A stretch of DNA of 64,000 nucleotides from Bacteroidaceae bacterium (GTDB lineage Bacteria > Bacteroidota > Bacteroidia > Bacteroidales > Bacteroidaceae), in contig JAFSNB010000016.1 in NCBI GenBank assembly GCA_017447625.1, forward strand, positions 1 to 64,000. The letters run 5' to 3'. Of the stretch, positions 36,977-45,754 are shown in pieces. Positions within the stretch are counted from its first letter, which is position 1. Every line of letters begins with the position of its first letter. Position numbers and translations under genes: made by a program. The notes below the pieces were generated by a model. The model saw only the letters and a program-made list of their open reading frames with translations, did no database searches and was not told where the DNA came from.

Positions 36977-38155
36977 TTATTTGACAGAGAATTTATAAGC
37001 ACAATGGCTGTAATACTTCTCGCCCGGTTTCAGGTTTGCTGTGGGCCATTCGGGGTGATGGGGAGTGTCGGGGTATTTCTGGCTCTCCAGACATACGCTG
37101 ACATGCTTCGGATACTTGATGCCGTGCTTGCGAAGGATATCTGCATCGCGGCCAACACCTTGGAAGTTACCAGTATAGACCTGAATACCCGGCTCGTTGG
37201 TGAAGACCTCAAGGAAGATACCTGTTTCGGGGCTGTAGAGAGTGGCAGCCACCTCGGTGTCGTCGCCCTTGCCGTCCTTGTAAGTGTTCAAGCAGAAATT
37301 GTGGTCCACACCGGTTGCATTCTTAATCTGGTCGAAAGTGGTGTCGTTCACAACTTCAGCCAGCACCTTCGGGGTGCGGAAGTCGAACGGAGTGCCTTCG
37401 ACGGGAAGAATCTCGCCAGTGGGGATGTAGTTGGCATCGCTGGGGGTGAAGTTGTCGGCATTGACATACAGCTCCATGTTTGTTCCGACACGTGAGGGAT
37501 CACCATTCAGGTTGAAGTAGCAGTGGTTGGTCTGATTTATGACGGTCTCTTTCGTTGTGGTTGCTTCCCAAGTGATGTCGAGGATGTTCTCATCTGTAAG
37601 AGTGTACGTGGTGATGGCTGTGACCTCTCCGGGGAAACCGTTATCGCCGTCAGGACTTACCATGGTCAGTTTCAGGGTCTTGTCGTCAATCTGCTCTGCA
37701 TCATACACTTGATACTGCCATCCGGTAGGACCGCCGTGCAGACAGTTGTCGCCATCGTTAGGAACGAGCTCGTAGTTCTCATCACCGATTGTGATGGAGT
37801 GCTTGCTGATACGGTTGGCATAGCGGCCAATGCTTGAGCCGTAGTCGCTGGGTGAGTTTACTCGGTCAGCGTACTGAGCAACATTGTCGTAACCAAGGAC
37901 TACGTCCTGCAACTTACCGTCGCGGTCGGGAACCATGATACTTACCACGCGGCCGCCGAGATTGGTGATGCACACCTCCATGCCATTGGCATTGGTCAGG
38001 GTGTAAAGGGCTGTTGCCTTACCATTGATGGTGTCTGCGAACTGATCAGGATTCAAACCGCTGGCATTTGCGCCAGTGGTCTTCGGCTCTGTACATGATG
38101 CCAGGATGGCAAGTGAAGCGATAGCCGAGGCTAAGATTTTCTTTGATGTCTTCAT
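36977..38155 (-). CDS. galM: Aldose 1-epimerase, predicted lipoprotein
   Basis: A 392-residue galactose mutarotase. The N-terminus MKTSKKILASAIASLAILAS ends in the lipobox LAILASC, so it should be lipid-anchored in the envelope. The catalytic domain starts near TALYTLTNANGMEVCITNLGG; GRYANRISKHSITIG, NDGDNCLHGGPTGWQ, NQTNHCYFNLNG (catalytic His) and VDHNFCLN follow, and the Glu lies in SVCLESQKYPDTPHHPEWP. It pairs with a second, non-secreted paralog at 40939, suggesting one enzyme outside and one inside the cytoplasm. It adjoins the sugar-porter gene immediately downstream. Confidence 0.93.
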   Translation of the reverse strand: MKTSKKILASAIASLAILASCTEPKTTGANASGLNPDQFADTINGKATALYTLTNANGMEVCITNLGGRVVSIMVPDRDGKLQDVVLGYDNVAQYADRVNSPSDYGSSIGRYANRISKHSITIGDENYELVPNDGDNCLHGGPTGWQYQVYDAEQIDDKTLKLTMVSPDGDNGFPGEVTAITTYTLTDENILDITWEATTTKETVINQTNHCYFNLNGDPSRVGTNMELYVNADNFTPSDANYIPTGEILPVEGTPFDFRTPKVLAEVVNDTTFDQIKNATGVDHNFCLNTYKDGKGDDTEVAATLYSPETGIFLEVFTNEPGIQVYTGNFQGVGRDADILRKHGIKYPKHVSVCLESQKYPDTPHHPEWPTANLKPGEKYYSHCAYKFSVK

Positions 38156-38229
38156 ACAAATAGATGTTAGTTTAAGTGATTAATTGCTCTTTTGGGTGTG
38201 AATATGACATAAAAACGCCGAAATCGCTT

Positions 38230-38237
38230 CAAAGATA
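38230..38237 (-). promoter_or_regulatory. -7 promoter box for the secreted galM
   Basis: TATCTTTG on the minus strand, 75 bases upstream of the galM start codon. Confidence 0.5.
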
Positions 38238-38334
38238 GTGCTTTTTTCTTTAACTGTTGCCGCTTTTACGTTTTTTTTCATCACTAACATTTATTTTTGT
38301 TCAAAAGGGGCATTTGAAAGGCCTTATTAGCACA

Positions 38335-38363
38335 AGAAAAGCCCCAACCAAGTGGCTGGGGCT
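38335..38363 (-). terminator. Terminator of galK
   Basis: Minus strand: AGCCCCAGCC, four-base loop, GGTTGGGGCT, then TTTTCTTG. Ten-base stem with one G-U pair, just after the galK stop. Confidence 0.8.
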
Positions 38364-38400
38364 GTCAGAATTCGATGTCAGGCATAGCCTGTTTCGTTTT

Positions 38401-39561
38401 TTAGCAGAGTCGGCGTGCGCCGTCACCGATAACAACGTCGATGATGACGGGTTCCTTGCCGAACTTAGCCTTGAATTGCTCCTTGGCTGCCTTTACGAAA
38501 TTGTCGTAATAGTGCTCGTCAACGAGGTTGATGGTGCAACCGCCGAAGCCGCCGCCCATGATACGTGAACCGGTCACGCCCTGCTCTTTGGCGATGTCAT
38601 TAAGGAAGTCAAGCTCTTCGCAGCTTACCTCGTATTCCTTTGACAAACCATAGTGAGTCTCATACATCATCTTACCTACAGTCTCGTAGTCGCCCTTTTC
38701 CAGAGCATCGCAGACTGCAAGGACGCGCTCGCGCTCGCCGATGACGTACTTGGCGCGCTTGTAGTCTTCCTCGCTCACCTTGGCCTTCACCTCTTCGAGC
38801 TGCTCGTAAGAAGCATCGCGCAGGCTTTCAACCTCGGGATGGATTTCGTGGATGGCGGCGGCAACGCGCTCGCATGAGAGACGACGGTCGTTGTAAGGAG
38901 AACCGACAAGAGCGTGCTTGACGTTGCTGTTCACGAGAACGAGTTTGTAGCCCTTTGGGTTCCAGGGGAAGTAAGCTACCTCGCCACTGCGGCAGTCCAT
39001 ACGCATGAGGTGGCCGGCTTTGCCAAGGCAGGAGATGGCCTGATCCATGATACCGCAGTTCACGCCGATGTACTTGTGCTCGGTGCGCTGACCGACCTTT
39101 GCCAGTTCTAGACGATCAATCTTGTTGTCGCCAAACAGGTCGTTCAGACCGTAAGCAAAGCAACTCTCCAGAGCAGCTGAAGAACTCATACCGGCACCGA
39201 GGGGTACATCACCTGCAAAGGCGGTGTTGAAGCCTTCCACGGGAACACCCAGAGCCATCATCTCACGGCAAACGCCGAAGATGTAGCGTGCCCAAGTTGC
39301 CTTAGGTCCCTGAGGATCATCAAGTGAGAACTGTACACGGTCCTTAAGGTCAATGCTATATGCATCAACATTGCGGGTTCCGTTGGGCTTGATTTCAGCA
39401 ATCATTCCCTGCTCCACGGCGCCGGGGAACACGAATCCGTTGTTATAGTCGGTGTGCTCGCCGATAAGGTTGATACGGCCGGGAGCAGCATAAACATTTC
39501 CTGTGCTGCCATCGAAGTGCTTAATGAAGCGGCTGCGAACATCTTCAATTGTTAGTTTCAT
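38401..39561 (-). CDS. galK: Galactokinase
   Basis: A 386-residue GHMP kinase that phosphorylates galactose at C1. GRINLIGEHTDYNNGFVFP is the galactokinase signature, VPLGAGMSSSAALESCFAYG the ATP-binding GHMP loop, CGIMDQAISCLGKAGHLMRMD contains the catalytic Asp, and GSRIMGGGFGGCTINLV is the C-terminal GHMP motif. It lies between a gluP-like transporter upstream and the secreted aldose epimerase downstream. The next Leloir enzymes (galT, galE) are not in this window. Confidence 0.97.
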   Translation of the reverse strand: MKLTIEDVRSRFIKHFDGSTGNVYAAPGRINLIGEHTDYNNGFVFPGAVEQGMIAEIKPNGTRNVDAYSIDLKDRVQFSLDDPQGPKATWARYIFGVCREMMALGVPVEGFNTAFAGDVPLGAGMSSSAALESCFAYGLNDLFGDNKIDRLELAKVGQRTEHKYIGVNCGIMDQAISCLGKAGHLMRMDCRSGEVAYFPWNPKGYKLVLVNSNVKHALVGSPYNDRRLSCERVAAAIHEIHPEVESLRDASYEQLEEVKAKVSEEDYKRAKYVIGERERVLAVCDALEKGDYETVGKMMYETHYGLSKEYEVSCEELDFLNDIAKEQGVTGSRIMGGGFGGCTINLVDEHYYDNFVKAAKEQFKAKFGKEPVIIDVVIGDGARRLC

Positions 39562-39608
39562 AGTCTTTGGGTTTTTATTTAATTGTTAATTATTAAATGT
39601 GAATAAAC

Positions 39609-40898
39609 TCAATCTACGGGAATGTCGGTGTTTACATTCTTGGAACCAATCAGAGCATAGTAGAGGATATATGCTGCGCAGAGCAATGGTACCCAATAGC
39701 TGATAAGGTAAGAACCGGTCCAGTCTGCTACAAGACCCTGAATACCGACCATGATTGCGAAACCGCAAACCATTGTCATAAAGGCTCCGGATGCAATAGC
39801 GGTGTATTTGCCAAGGCCCTCGGTAGCGAGGTTGAAGATACCACCCCACATAACGCTGGCGCACAGGCCGACAAGCAGGAAGCAGAAGATACCTACGGGA
39901 ACGTTGCCCCAAAGCACTGCCATGTTGGTGTAATCAATACCGGGAACGCTGACTGTTGTTGTGGTCGGCAGATAGATACCGAGCAGCAGCAGGATTACAG
40001 CCGTTGCACTAACGAAGGTAATCATAGCCTTTGTGCTGACTTTGCCGCCAACGCTGGCACCGATGAATCGACCGATAAGCATAAACAAAAAGTAGATGGA
40101 GGCCAGTGTGCCTACATAACCGGCATCCATTCCGAGACCCGGGGTCGGAGCGTCACCGGCTGCAGTCAGATACTGAAGGATGTATCCGGGAATACCCATC
40201 TCTACGCCTCCGTACAGGCCGATGGCCAGAATACCGAGGTTGAAATGACGGAAGGAGAATGCGCTGTGCTGGTCTTTCTCGCCGCTCTTATCTGCAGAAC
40301 CTTGATACGGTTCTTCGATCTTGGTGAAGAAGATAACGATGAAAGCGATAACGAAGATTGCCAATGCAATCATCAAAGCGGGAGTAGCGTCAGAAATCTT
40401 TGCCTTGGCTGCATCACCGATGAGCGCACCCATGATGATATATACTGCCACAGCAGCTGTGGAGTTGAACACACCACCAGTCTGAATCAGCTGGTTGCCT
40501 TTGTTGCCACCGCCGCCCAGAAGATTAAGCATCGGGTTCACAACGGTGTTCAGGATGCACATGCAGCAACCTGAGATGAGAGCGCCGATGAGATAAACCA
40601 CCATTCCGCCCCAGCCGGAGAGCCACTGGACAATGATACCGGTGATACCGACGAGAAGTCCAATCAGGGCTGTCTTCTTATAACCATACTTTTTGATGCA
40701 CATACCAGCCGGGAAACCCATAACCAGATAAGCCATGAAGTTGCCGTAGTTACCAATCATAGCCATGAAATTGGTTGTCCCGAACTGATTTTTCACAATG
40801 ACACCCATCGGCGAACACAGGTTCGTCACGAAGGCAATCATGGCGAAGAGGGCTATCATAACGATAATAGCGCCCCATTGTTTTTGTTGATTGCTCAT
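39609..40898 (-). CDS. FHS-family glucose/galactose transporter (GluP-like)
   Basis: A 429-residue MFS protein of the fucose-galactose/glucose:H+ symporter type with about 12 hydrophobic segments. AFVTNLCSPMGVIVKNQFGTT, GFPAGMCIKKYGYKKTALIG and CCMCILNTVVNPMLNLLGGG, then GNQLIQTGGVFNSTA, resemble GluP/FucP. The final third has FIGASVGGKVSTKAMI and GGIFNLATEGLGKYTAIASG. Substrate is probably galactose or glucose by context: galK follows 48 bases downstream and a cytosolic aldose epimerase lies immediately upstream. Confidence 0.87.
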   Translation of the reverse strand: MSNQQKQWGAIIVMIALFAMIAFVTNLCSPMGVIVKNQFGTTNFMAMIGNYGNFMAYLVMGFPAGMCIKKYGYKKTALIGLLVGITGIIVQWLSGWGGMVVYLIGALISGCCMCILNTVVNPMLNLLGGGGNKGNQLIQTGGVFNSTAAVAVYIIMGALIGDAAKAKISDATPALMIALAIFVIAFIVIFFTKIEEPYQGSADKSGEKDQHSAFSFRHFNLGILAIGLYGGVEMGIPGYILQYLTAAGDAPTPGLGMDAGYVGTLASIYFLFMLIGRFIGASVGGKVSTKAMITFVSATAVILLLLGIYLPTTTTVSVPGIDYTNMAVLWGNVPVGIFCFLLVGLCASVMWGGIFNLATEGLGKYTAIASGAFMTMVCGFAIMVGIQGLVADWTGSYLISYWVPLLCAAYILYYALIGSKNVNTDIPVD

Positions 40899-40938
40899 AA
40901 TTTAATATCTATTTGACTTTTACAATGATTCTGTCTGC

Positions 40939-42018
40939 TTACTTCTCAACTCCGAACTTGTAGATGGTGGTCTGTGTGTATTTTTCGCCCGGGTTCAGTA
41001 CGACGCTGGGGAAATACGGACGGTTGGGGCTGTCGGGGAAGTGCTGTGCCTCAAAGCAGATGGCAGAGCGGCGTGGGAAGGTTGCGCCGTGCTGTCCGGG
41101 ATACCCAGTTGCCCAGTTGTCTGTATAGACTTGAACACCGGGTTCTGTCGTGAATACTTCCATATTGCGTCCGCTTGCGGGGTCGATAATCTTAGCAGCA
41201 TAGCTCAGTTCGCCAACCTCGCGCTTGTTCAGCACAAAGCAGTGGTCATAACCGGCACCGTTGCGTGTCTGCTCGTCGTCGGCATCTATCATGTCACCGA
41301 CGGCATGCATGGTTGTAAAGTCAAACGGGGTACCTTTGACAGGACGGATGTCTCCATAAGGAATGCTAGTGTCATCAATGGGGATAAAGAAGTCTGCATT
41401 GATGTAGCATTGCAGGGTGTCGATGGTCGGAGTAGGATTGTCTATACCAGCTATGCTGAAATAGCCGTGATGAGTGAGGTTGATGATTGTTTTCTTGTCT
41501 GTAGTTGCCTCATACTCAATAACAAGCTCATCAATATCCGTCCAACGGTAAGTGACATTGATGTCTATGTTTCCGGGGAATCCTTCTTCGCCGTCAGCTC
41601 CGAAGTAATGGAGGCAGAGTGTCTGATTGTCCTTCTGCTCTGCATCCCAAACTCGGGCGTGATAGCCGGTAGGACCGCCGTGGAGTGCATTCGGACCGTT
41701 GTTTATGGCCAGATTGTACTCTTTACCGTCCAACGTGAACTTACCTTTGCAGATGCGGTTGCCGTAGCGACCAATCAGAGTGGAAAGGAAGGGTTCGGGA
41801 CTTGTCACGACATCGTTGATGTTGTCGTGACCCTGAATGACGTTAGCGATACGTCCGTTTCTGTCGGGTACCATAATGGCCACGAGTGCGCCACCGTAAT
41901 TAGTGATGCAAACCTCATGGCCATATTTGTTGGTCAACGTGAAGAGGTCTGTGCTCTTTCCTTGGATAATGGACTGAAAGTCTGTGCGTTTCAGTCCGGA
42001 TAACTTGGGTTCTTTCAT
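40939..42018 (-). CDS. galM: Aldose 1-epimerase (cytosolic form)
   Basis: A 359-residue mutarotase paralogous to the one at 36977 but without a signal peptide. TDLFTLTNKYGHEVCITNYGGAL-type start, GRYGNRICKGKFTLDG, NNGPNALHGGPTGYH, NLTHHGYFSIAG (catalytic His) and AICFEAQHFPDSPNRP (catalytic Glu) are visible. As first gene of the galactose segment it supplies alpha-galactose for GalK. A -7 box lies at 42056-42063, 38 bases upstream. Confidence 0.94.
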   Translation of the reverse strand: MKEPKLSGLKRTDFQSIIQGKSTDLFTLTNKYGHEVCITNYGGALVAIMVPDRNGRIANVIQGHDNINDVVTSPEPFLSTLIGRYGNRICKGKFTLDGKEYNLAINNGPNALHGGPTGYHARVWDAEQKDNQTLCLHYFGADGEEGFPGNIDINVTYRWTDIDELVIEYEATTDKKTIINLTHHGYFSIAGIDNPTPTIDTLQCYINADFFIPIDDTSIPYGDIRPVKGTPFDFTTMHAVGDMIDADDEQTRNGAGYDHCFVLNKREVGELSYAAKIIDPASGRNMEVFTTEPGVQVYTDNWATGYPGQHGATFPRRSAICFEAQHFPDSPNRPYFPSVVLNPGEKYTQTTIYKFGVEK

Positions 42019-42055
42019 ATTAGTTGTTTTGTTTAGGTTTTACATATTGATAGCG

Positions 42056-42063
42056 CAAAACTA
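42056..42063 (-). promoter_or_regulatory. -7 promoter box for the galactose gene block
   Basis: TAGTTTTG on the minus strand, 38 bases before the cytosolic galM start. Confidence 0.45.
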
Positions 42064-42221
42064 TAGAAAAGTTTTCACTCACGCAAAACTTTTGGCAAAA
42101 AGAAGTAGAAAATAAGCATTTTTTGGCTTATTTGTTGCCAAATGTTTGTCGTTTCAGTCCATTCACGCAATTTCTTTTTGTACTTTTTGCCTTTTTGCTT
42201 GTGCTTTCGACTATCAATTTG

Positions 42222-42230
42222 TATTTTTGC
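42222..42230 (+). promoter_or_regulatory. -7 promoter box for the aminotransferase gene
   Basis: TATTTTTGC with a TTG about 22 bases upstream; 39 bases before the start codon. The rest of the 42019-42268 gap shows no gene. Confidence 0.55.
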
Positions 42231-42268
42231 ACCCGAAATACAAAATAGGAATAACAAACGTTTGATTT

Positions 42269-43468
42269 ATGCCCAAAATTTCAGTCCGTGGATTCGAAAT
42301 GCCAGCCTCGCCAATTCGTAAATTGGCACCGTTGGCTAACGATGCTAAACAGCGAGGCATCCACGTCTATCACCTCAATATCGGACAACCCGATTTGCCA
42401 ACACCAAAAGCTGCTCTCGATGCTATACGCAACATTGACCGCACTATCCTCGAATATTCGCCTTCACAGGGATACAAAAGCTATCGTGAGAAGCTGGTGA
42501 AGTACTATGCCAAGTACAATATCGATGTCACAGCCGATGACATCATTATTACCTCTGGTGGTTCGGAAGCTGTTCTGTTTGCTTTTCTCTCTTGCCTGAA
42601 CCCTGGCGATGAGATCATTGTGCCGGAGCCGGCCTATGCAAACTATATGGCCTTTGCCATATCAGCAGGAGCTGTTATCCGCACTGTAACCACTACAATC
42701 GAGGAAGGCTTTTCACTGCCCAAAGTGGAGAAATTCGAAGAGTTAATTAATGAACGCACGCGCGCGATATTAATTTGTAATCCTAATAATCCGACCGGTT
42801 ATCTCTACACACGACGTGAGATGAACCAGATTCGTGACCTCGTAAAGAAGTACGATCTATATCTTTTCTCTGACGAAGTTTATCGTGAATTCATCTATAC
42901 TGGGTCTCCTTACATTAGTGCTTGCCACTTAGAGGGAATCGAGAATAATGTGGTGCTTATTGACTCGGTATCAAAGCGTTATTCAGAGTGTGGAATCCGT
43001 ATTGGTGCTTTGATTACCAAGAATCAGGAGGTACGTAAGGCTGTGATGAAATTCTGTCAGGCACGCCTCTCACCGCCACTCATCGGACAGATTGCAGCCG
43101 AAGCTTCTTTGGACGAACCTGAAGACTATGGACGCGAAGTGTATGATGAATATGTTGAGCGACGCAAATGTCTTATCGACGGGCTTAACCGTATTCCCGG
43201 AGTCTATTCTCCGATACCTATGGGTGCCTTTTATACTGTTGCCAAGTTGCCTGTGGATGATGCCGAGGATTTCTGCGCATGGTGTCTTCGAGATTTCAAC
43301 TACGAGGGTGAGACCGTTATGATGGCTCCTGCAGCAGGCTTCTACACAACTCCTGGAGCCGGACGTAATGAGGTACGTCTGGCCTATGTCCTGAAGAAAG
43401 AAGATCTTAACAGAGCCCTCTTTGTCCTTCGCAAAGCTCTTGAGGCTTATCCTGGACGAGTAGAATGA
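42269..43468 (+). CDS. PLP-dependent class I/II aminotransferase
   Basis: A 399-residue fold-type I aminotransferase related to aspartate aminotransferases. HVYHLNIGQPDLPTPKAA is the N-terminal motif, DIIITSGGSEAVLF the cofactor phosphate region, RAILICNPNNPTGYLYT binds substrate and PLP, LFSDEVYREF holds the Asp-x-x-Tyr pair, and IDSVSKRYSECGIRIGALI carries the PLP-binding lysine. The substrate pair cannot be set from sequence; aspartate or another primary amino acid is probable. It precedes a LolC/E-like permease gene separated by 30 bases that contain a short AAAAGTA tract. Confidence 0.9.
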   Translation: MPKISVRGFEMPASPIRKLAPLANDAKQRGIHVYHLNIGQPDLPTPKAALDAIRNIDRTILEYSPSQGYKSYREKLVKYYAKYNIDVTADDIIITSGGSEAVLFAFLSCLNPGDEIIVPEPAYANYMAFAISAGAVIRTVTTTIEEGFSLPKVEKFEELINERTRAILICNPNNPTGYLYTRREMNQIRDLVKKYDLYLFSDEVYREFIYTGSPYISACHLEGIENNVVLIDSVSKRYSECGIRIGALITKNQEVRKAVMKFCQARLSPPLIGQIAAEASLDEPEDYGREVYDEYVERRKCLIDGLNRIPGVYSPIPMGAFYTVAKLPVDDAEDFCAWCLRDFNYEGETVMMAPAAGFYTTPGAGRNEVRLAYVLKKEDLNRALFVLRKALEAYPGRVE

Positions 43469-43498
43469 AAAGGAATAATTAAAAAGTAAAAGAGGGAA

Positions 43499-44749
43499 TT
43501 GAGGCAGAAATTATTCATAGCACGCCGTTTGTTTGGCCACCGAGAGGATGCAGGACGCGTTTCACGTCCTGCAATAACCATCGCGGTCTGCGGCGTTGCT
43601 GTGGGACTTGCCGTTATGATTCTCTCTGTCTGCATTGTGCTCGGTTTCAAGGATGAGATCAGACGCAAGGTGATGGGATTCGGCGGACAGGCGGAAATTA
43701 TCAACTACGAAAGTATCTACAATGCTGAGTCTTTCCCGATAGCTGTTGATGACGTTATGCTCCTGCGCCTGTCGCGTGTACCGGGAGTGACCCATGTTCA
43801 GCGATTCTGCACTAAGGCGGGGATGCTGAAGACCGATGAGACTTTCCAAGGTGTCATTCTGCGTGGAGTCGCCGAGGAATACGATACGACCTTTCTGGCA
43901 GAACACCTTGTAGAGGGCGTTTTGCCGAAGTTCAGAGCTGACACCACAAGTAACCAGATTCTTGTTTCGCGGATACAGGCTAACGAATTAGGACTAAAAG
44001 TCGGTGCTAAAGTCTATGCTTATTTCTTTAATGAGACAGCAAAGGTGCGCCGCTTCACAATCGCAGGCATATATGACACTCATCTTACCGACTTCGACCA
44101 GAACATCGTGTTCACAGACCTTGATGTCTGTCGCAAGCTGAATGGATGGGAACCTGACCAGTGCTCAGGAACCGAGTTGCTTGTAGCAGATAAAACAGAT
44201 GAAGGCATTGGGAATGTAGTGTCTTTGCTTGTCGGTATAGTAAACCGCACGACCGATCACTACGGAGCAACCTATTCTGCCACAAGTATCACAGAACTTT
44301 ATCCTGGCATCTTCGCTTGGCTGTCGCTGTTGGATACAAACGTGTGGGTCATACTCATACTTATGGTCGGGATAGGTCTGTTCACTATGATTGCCGGCCT
44401 TCTTATCATTATTCTCGAGCGCACCAATTTCATTGCTGTCATGAAGTCGCTTGGAGCACCAGACAGTGCCCTGCGAACCATCTTCCTACATTTCGGAGCG
44501 ATGCTTGTGGGGCGTGGTATTCTCTATGGCAGTGTCTTCGGTATCGGTTTCGCCTTGCTGCAAAGATACTTTGGGATAGTACATCTCGACCCTGCCACCT
44601 ATTATGTGGACTCTGTTCCCGTGCGCATATCGTGGCTGCTCATAGGCTTGCTGATTGCTGCAACTTTCCTCATATCTGTCATTGTCCTGCTTTTGCCTAC
44701 GATGCTTGTCAGTCGTATCAGACCAGCTCAAGTGATGAGATTTGAGTGA
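43499..44749 (+). CDS. LolC/E-like ABC transporter permease (FtsX domain)
   Basis: A 416-residue permease resembling LolC/LolE, which extract lipoproteins from the inner membrane. KLFIARRLFGHREDAGRVSR and PAITIAVCGVAVGLAVMILSVC form the first transmembrane helix, a large periplasmic domain follows, and three helices with the FtsX fold (VWVILILMVGIGLFTMIAGLL, ILYGSVFGIGFALLQRYFGI, VSWLLIGLLIAATFLISV type) end the protein. The only plausible start is TTG at 43499, directly next to a word repeat. No ATPase partner gene is seen nearby. Role in lipoprotein export is inferred. Confidence 0.83.
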   Translation: MRQKLFIARRLFGHREDAGRVSRPAITIAVCGVAVGLAVMILSVCIVLGFKDEIRRKVMGFGGQAEIINYESIYNAESFPIAVDDVMLLRLSRVPGVTHVQRFCTKAGMLKTDETFQGVILRGVAEEYDTTFLAEHLVEGVLPKFRADTTSNQILVSRIQANELGLKVGAKVYAYFFNETAKVRRFTIAGIYDTHLTDFDQNIVFTDLDVCRKLNGWEPDQCSGTELLVADKTDEGIGNVVSLLVGIVNRTTDHYGATYSATSITELYPGIFAWLSLLDTNVWVILILMVGIGLFTMIAGLLIIILERTNFIAVMKSLGAPDSALRTIFLHFGAMLVGRGILYGSVFGIGFALLQRYFGIVHLDPATYYVDSVPVRISWLLIGLLIAATFLISVIVLLLPTMLVSRIRPAQVMRFE

Positions 44750-44832
44750 ATGCATAATTCATAATTAAGAATTCATAATTAGGCTCGAAAACCCGATTAA
44801 ACGATTAAACGATTAAACGAATAATAACTATC
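44750..44832. repeat. Word repeats before nadC
   Basis: ATAATTCATAATTAAGAATT words (44755-44782) followed by three 8-bp GATTAAAC units (about 44796-44820). Confidence 0.75.
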
Positions 44833-45681
44833 ATGCTAACAGAACAAGAATTAAACGACCGCCTTATTGACCTCGCCTTTGCCGAGGATATAGGTGATGG
44901 AGATCATACAACGCTCTGCTGCATCCCGGCAGACGCTATGGGCAAGAGTAAGTTGCTTATTAAGGAAGAAGGCATCCTTGCCGGCATAGAGGTGGCCAAG
45001 GAGGTGTTCCGCCGCTTCGACCCTGAAATGCAAGTCGAGGTATTCATTCAAGACGGAGCCCATGTGAAGCCCGGCGACATCGCGATGGTTGTGAGTGGTA
45101 AGGTGCAGAGCCTCCTGCAGACAGAACGCCTTATGCTTAACATCATGCAGCGCATGAGCGGCATCGCAACCATGACCAGTAAATATGTGGAACGTCTGAA
45201 AGGTACTCACACCCGTGTTCTTGACACACGCAAGACCACTCCCGGTATGCGTATGCTGGAGAAGGCGGCCGTGAAGATCGGCGGAGGCGTGAACCACCGT
45301 ATCGGTCTCTTTGACATGATTCTTCTGAAAGATAACCACGTGGATTTTGCCGGAGGCATTGAGAACGCCATCAGCCGTTGCCACGAGTATCTCAAGGCTA
45401 AGGGTAAGGACCTTAAGATTGAGATTGAGGTCCGCAACTTCGATGAATTGAATCGCGTGCTTGCCGTAGGTGGCGTAAACCGCATAATGCTCGACAACTT
45501 CTCGGTCTCTGACACGAAGAAAGCTGTGGAGCTCATTGCAGGCCGCTATGAGACAGAGTCCAGCGGAGGCATAACGATAGATACCCTGCGCGATTATGCC
45601 GAGGCAGGCGTTGACTTTATCTCCGTCGGAGCACTGACTCATAGTGTGAAGGGGCTTGACATGAGCTTCAAGGCCTGTTAA
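44833..45681 (+). CDS. nadC: Nicotinate-nucleotide pyrophosphorylase (carboxylating)
   Basis: A 282-residue quinolinate phosphoribosyltransferase of NAD synthesis. AFAEDIGDGDHTTLCCIP and AGIEVAKEVFRRFDP near the N-terminus, ERLMLNIMQRMSGIAT, the hallmark VLDTRKTTPGMRMLEKAAV with GGGVNHRIGLFDMILLKDNH, EIEVRNFDELNRVL and ISVGALTHSVKGLDMSFK mark the fold. All catalytic Arg and Lys positions appear present. No nadA or nadB is near. Identification is certain. Confidence 0.97.
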   Translation: MLTEQELNDRLIDLAFAEDIGDGDHTTLCCIPADAMGKSKLLIKEEGILAGIEVAKEVFRRFDPEMQVEVFIQDGAHVKPGDIAMVVSGKVQSLLQTERLMLNIMQRMSGIATMTSKYVERLKGTHTRVLDTRKTTPGMRMLEKAAVKIGGGVNHRIGLFDMILLKDNHVDFAGGIENAISRCHEYLKAKGKDLKIEIEVRNFDELNRVLAVGGVNRIMLDNFSVSDTKKAVELIAGRYETESSGGITIDTLRDYAEAGVDFISVGALTHSVKGLDMSFKAC

Positions 45682-45754
45682 TTGTCCATTAGGATAGGTA
45701 TCGTCCCTTTAACTTCCAAAATCTAATTATTAACCCAATAAATTAACCTCAATT
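45682..45754. repeat. Orphan copy of the four-helix gene flank
   Basis: ATAGGTATCGTCCCTTTAAC (45693-45712) plus TTCC repeats, with one base changed and no gene attached, the sequence that borders the four-helix-bundle gene at 30158-30181. It sits between nadC and tkt. Confidence 0.6.

Noticed and set aside
36977-42018. Recent duplication of the two aldose epimerases
   Set aside because: They share family motifs only; one has a lipoprotein signal and they differ throughout, so the duplication is old.
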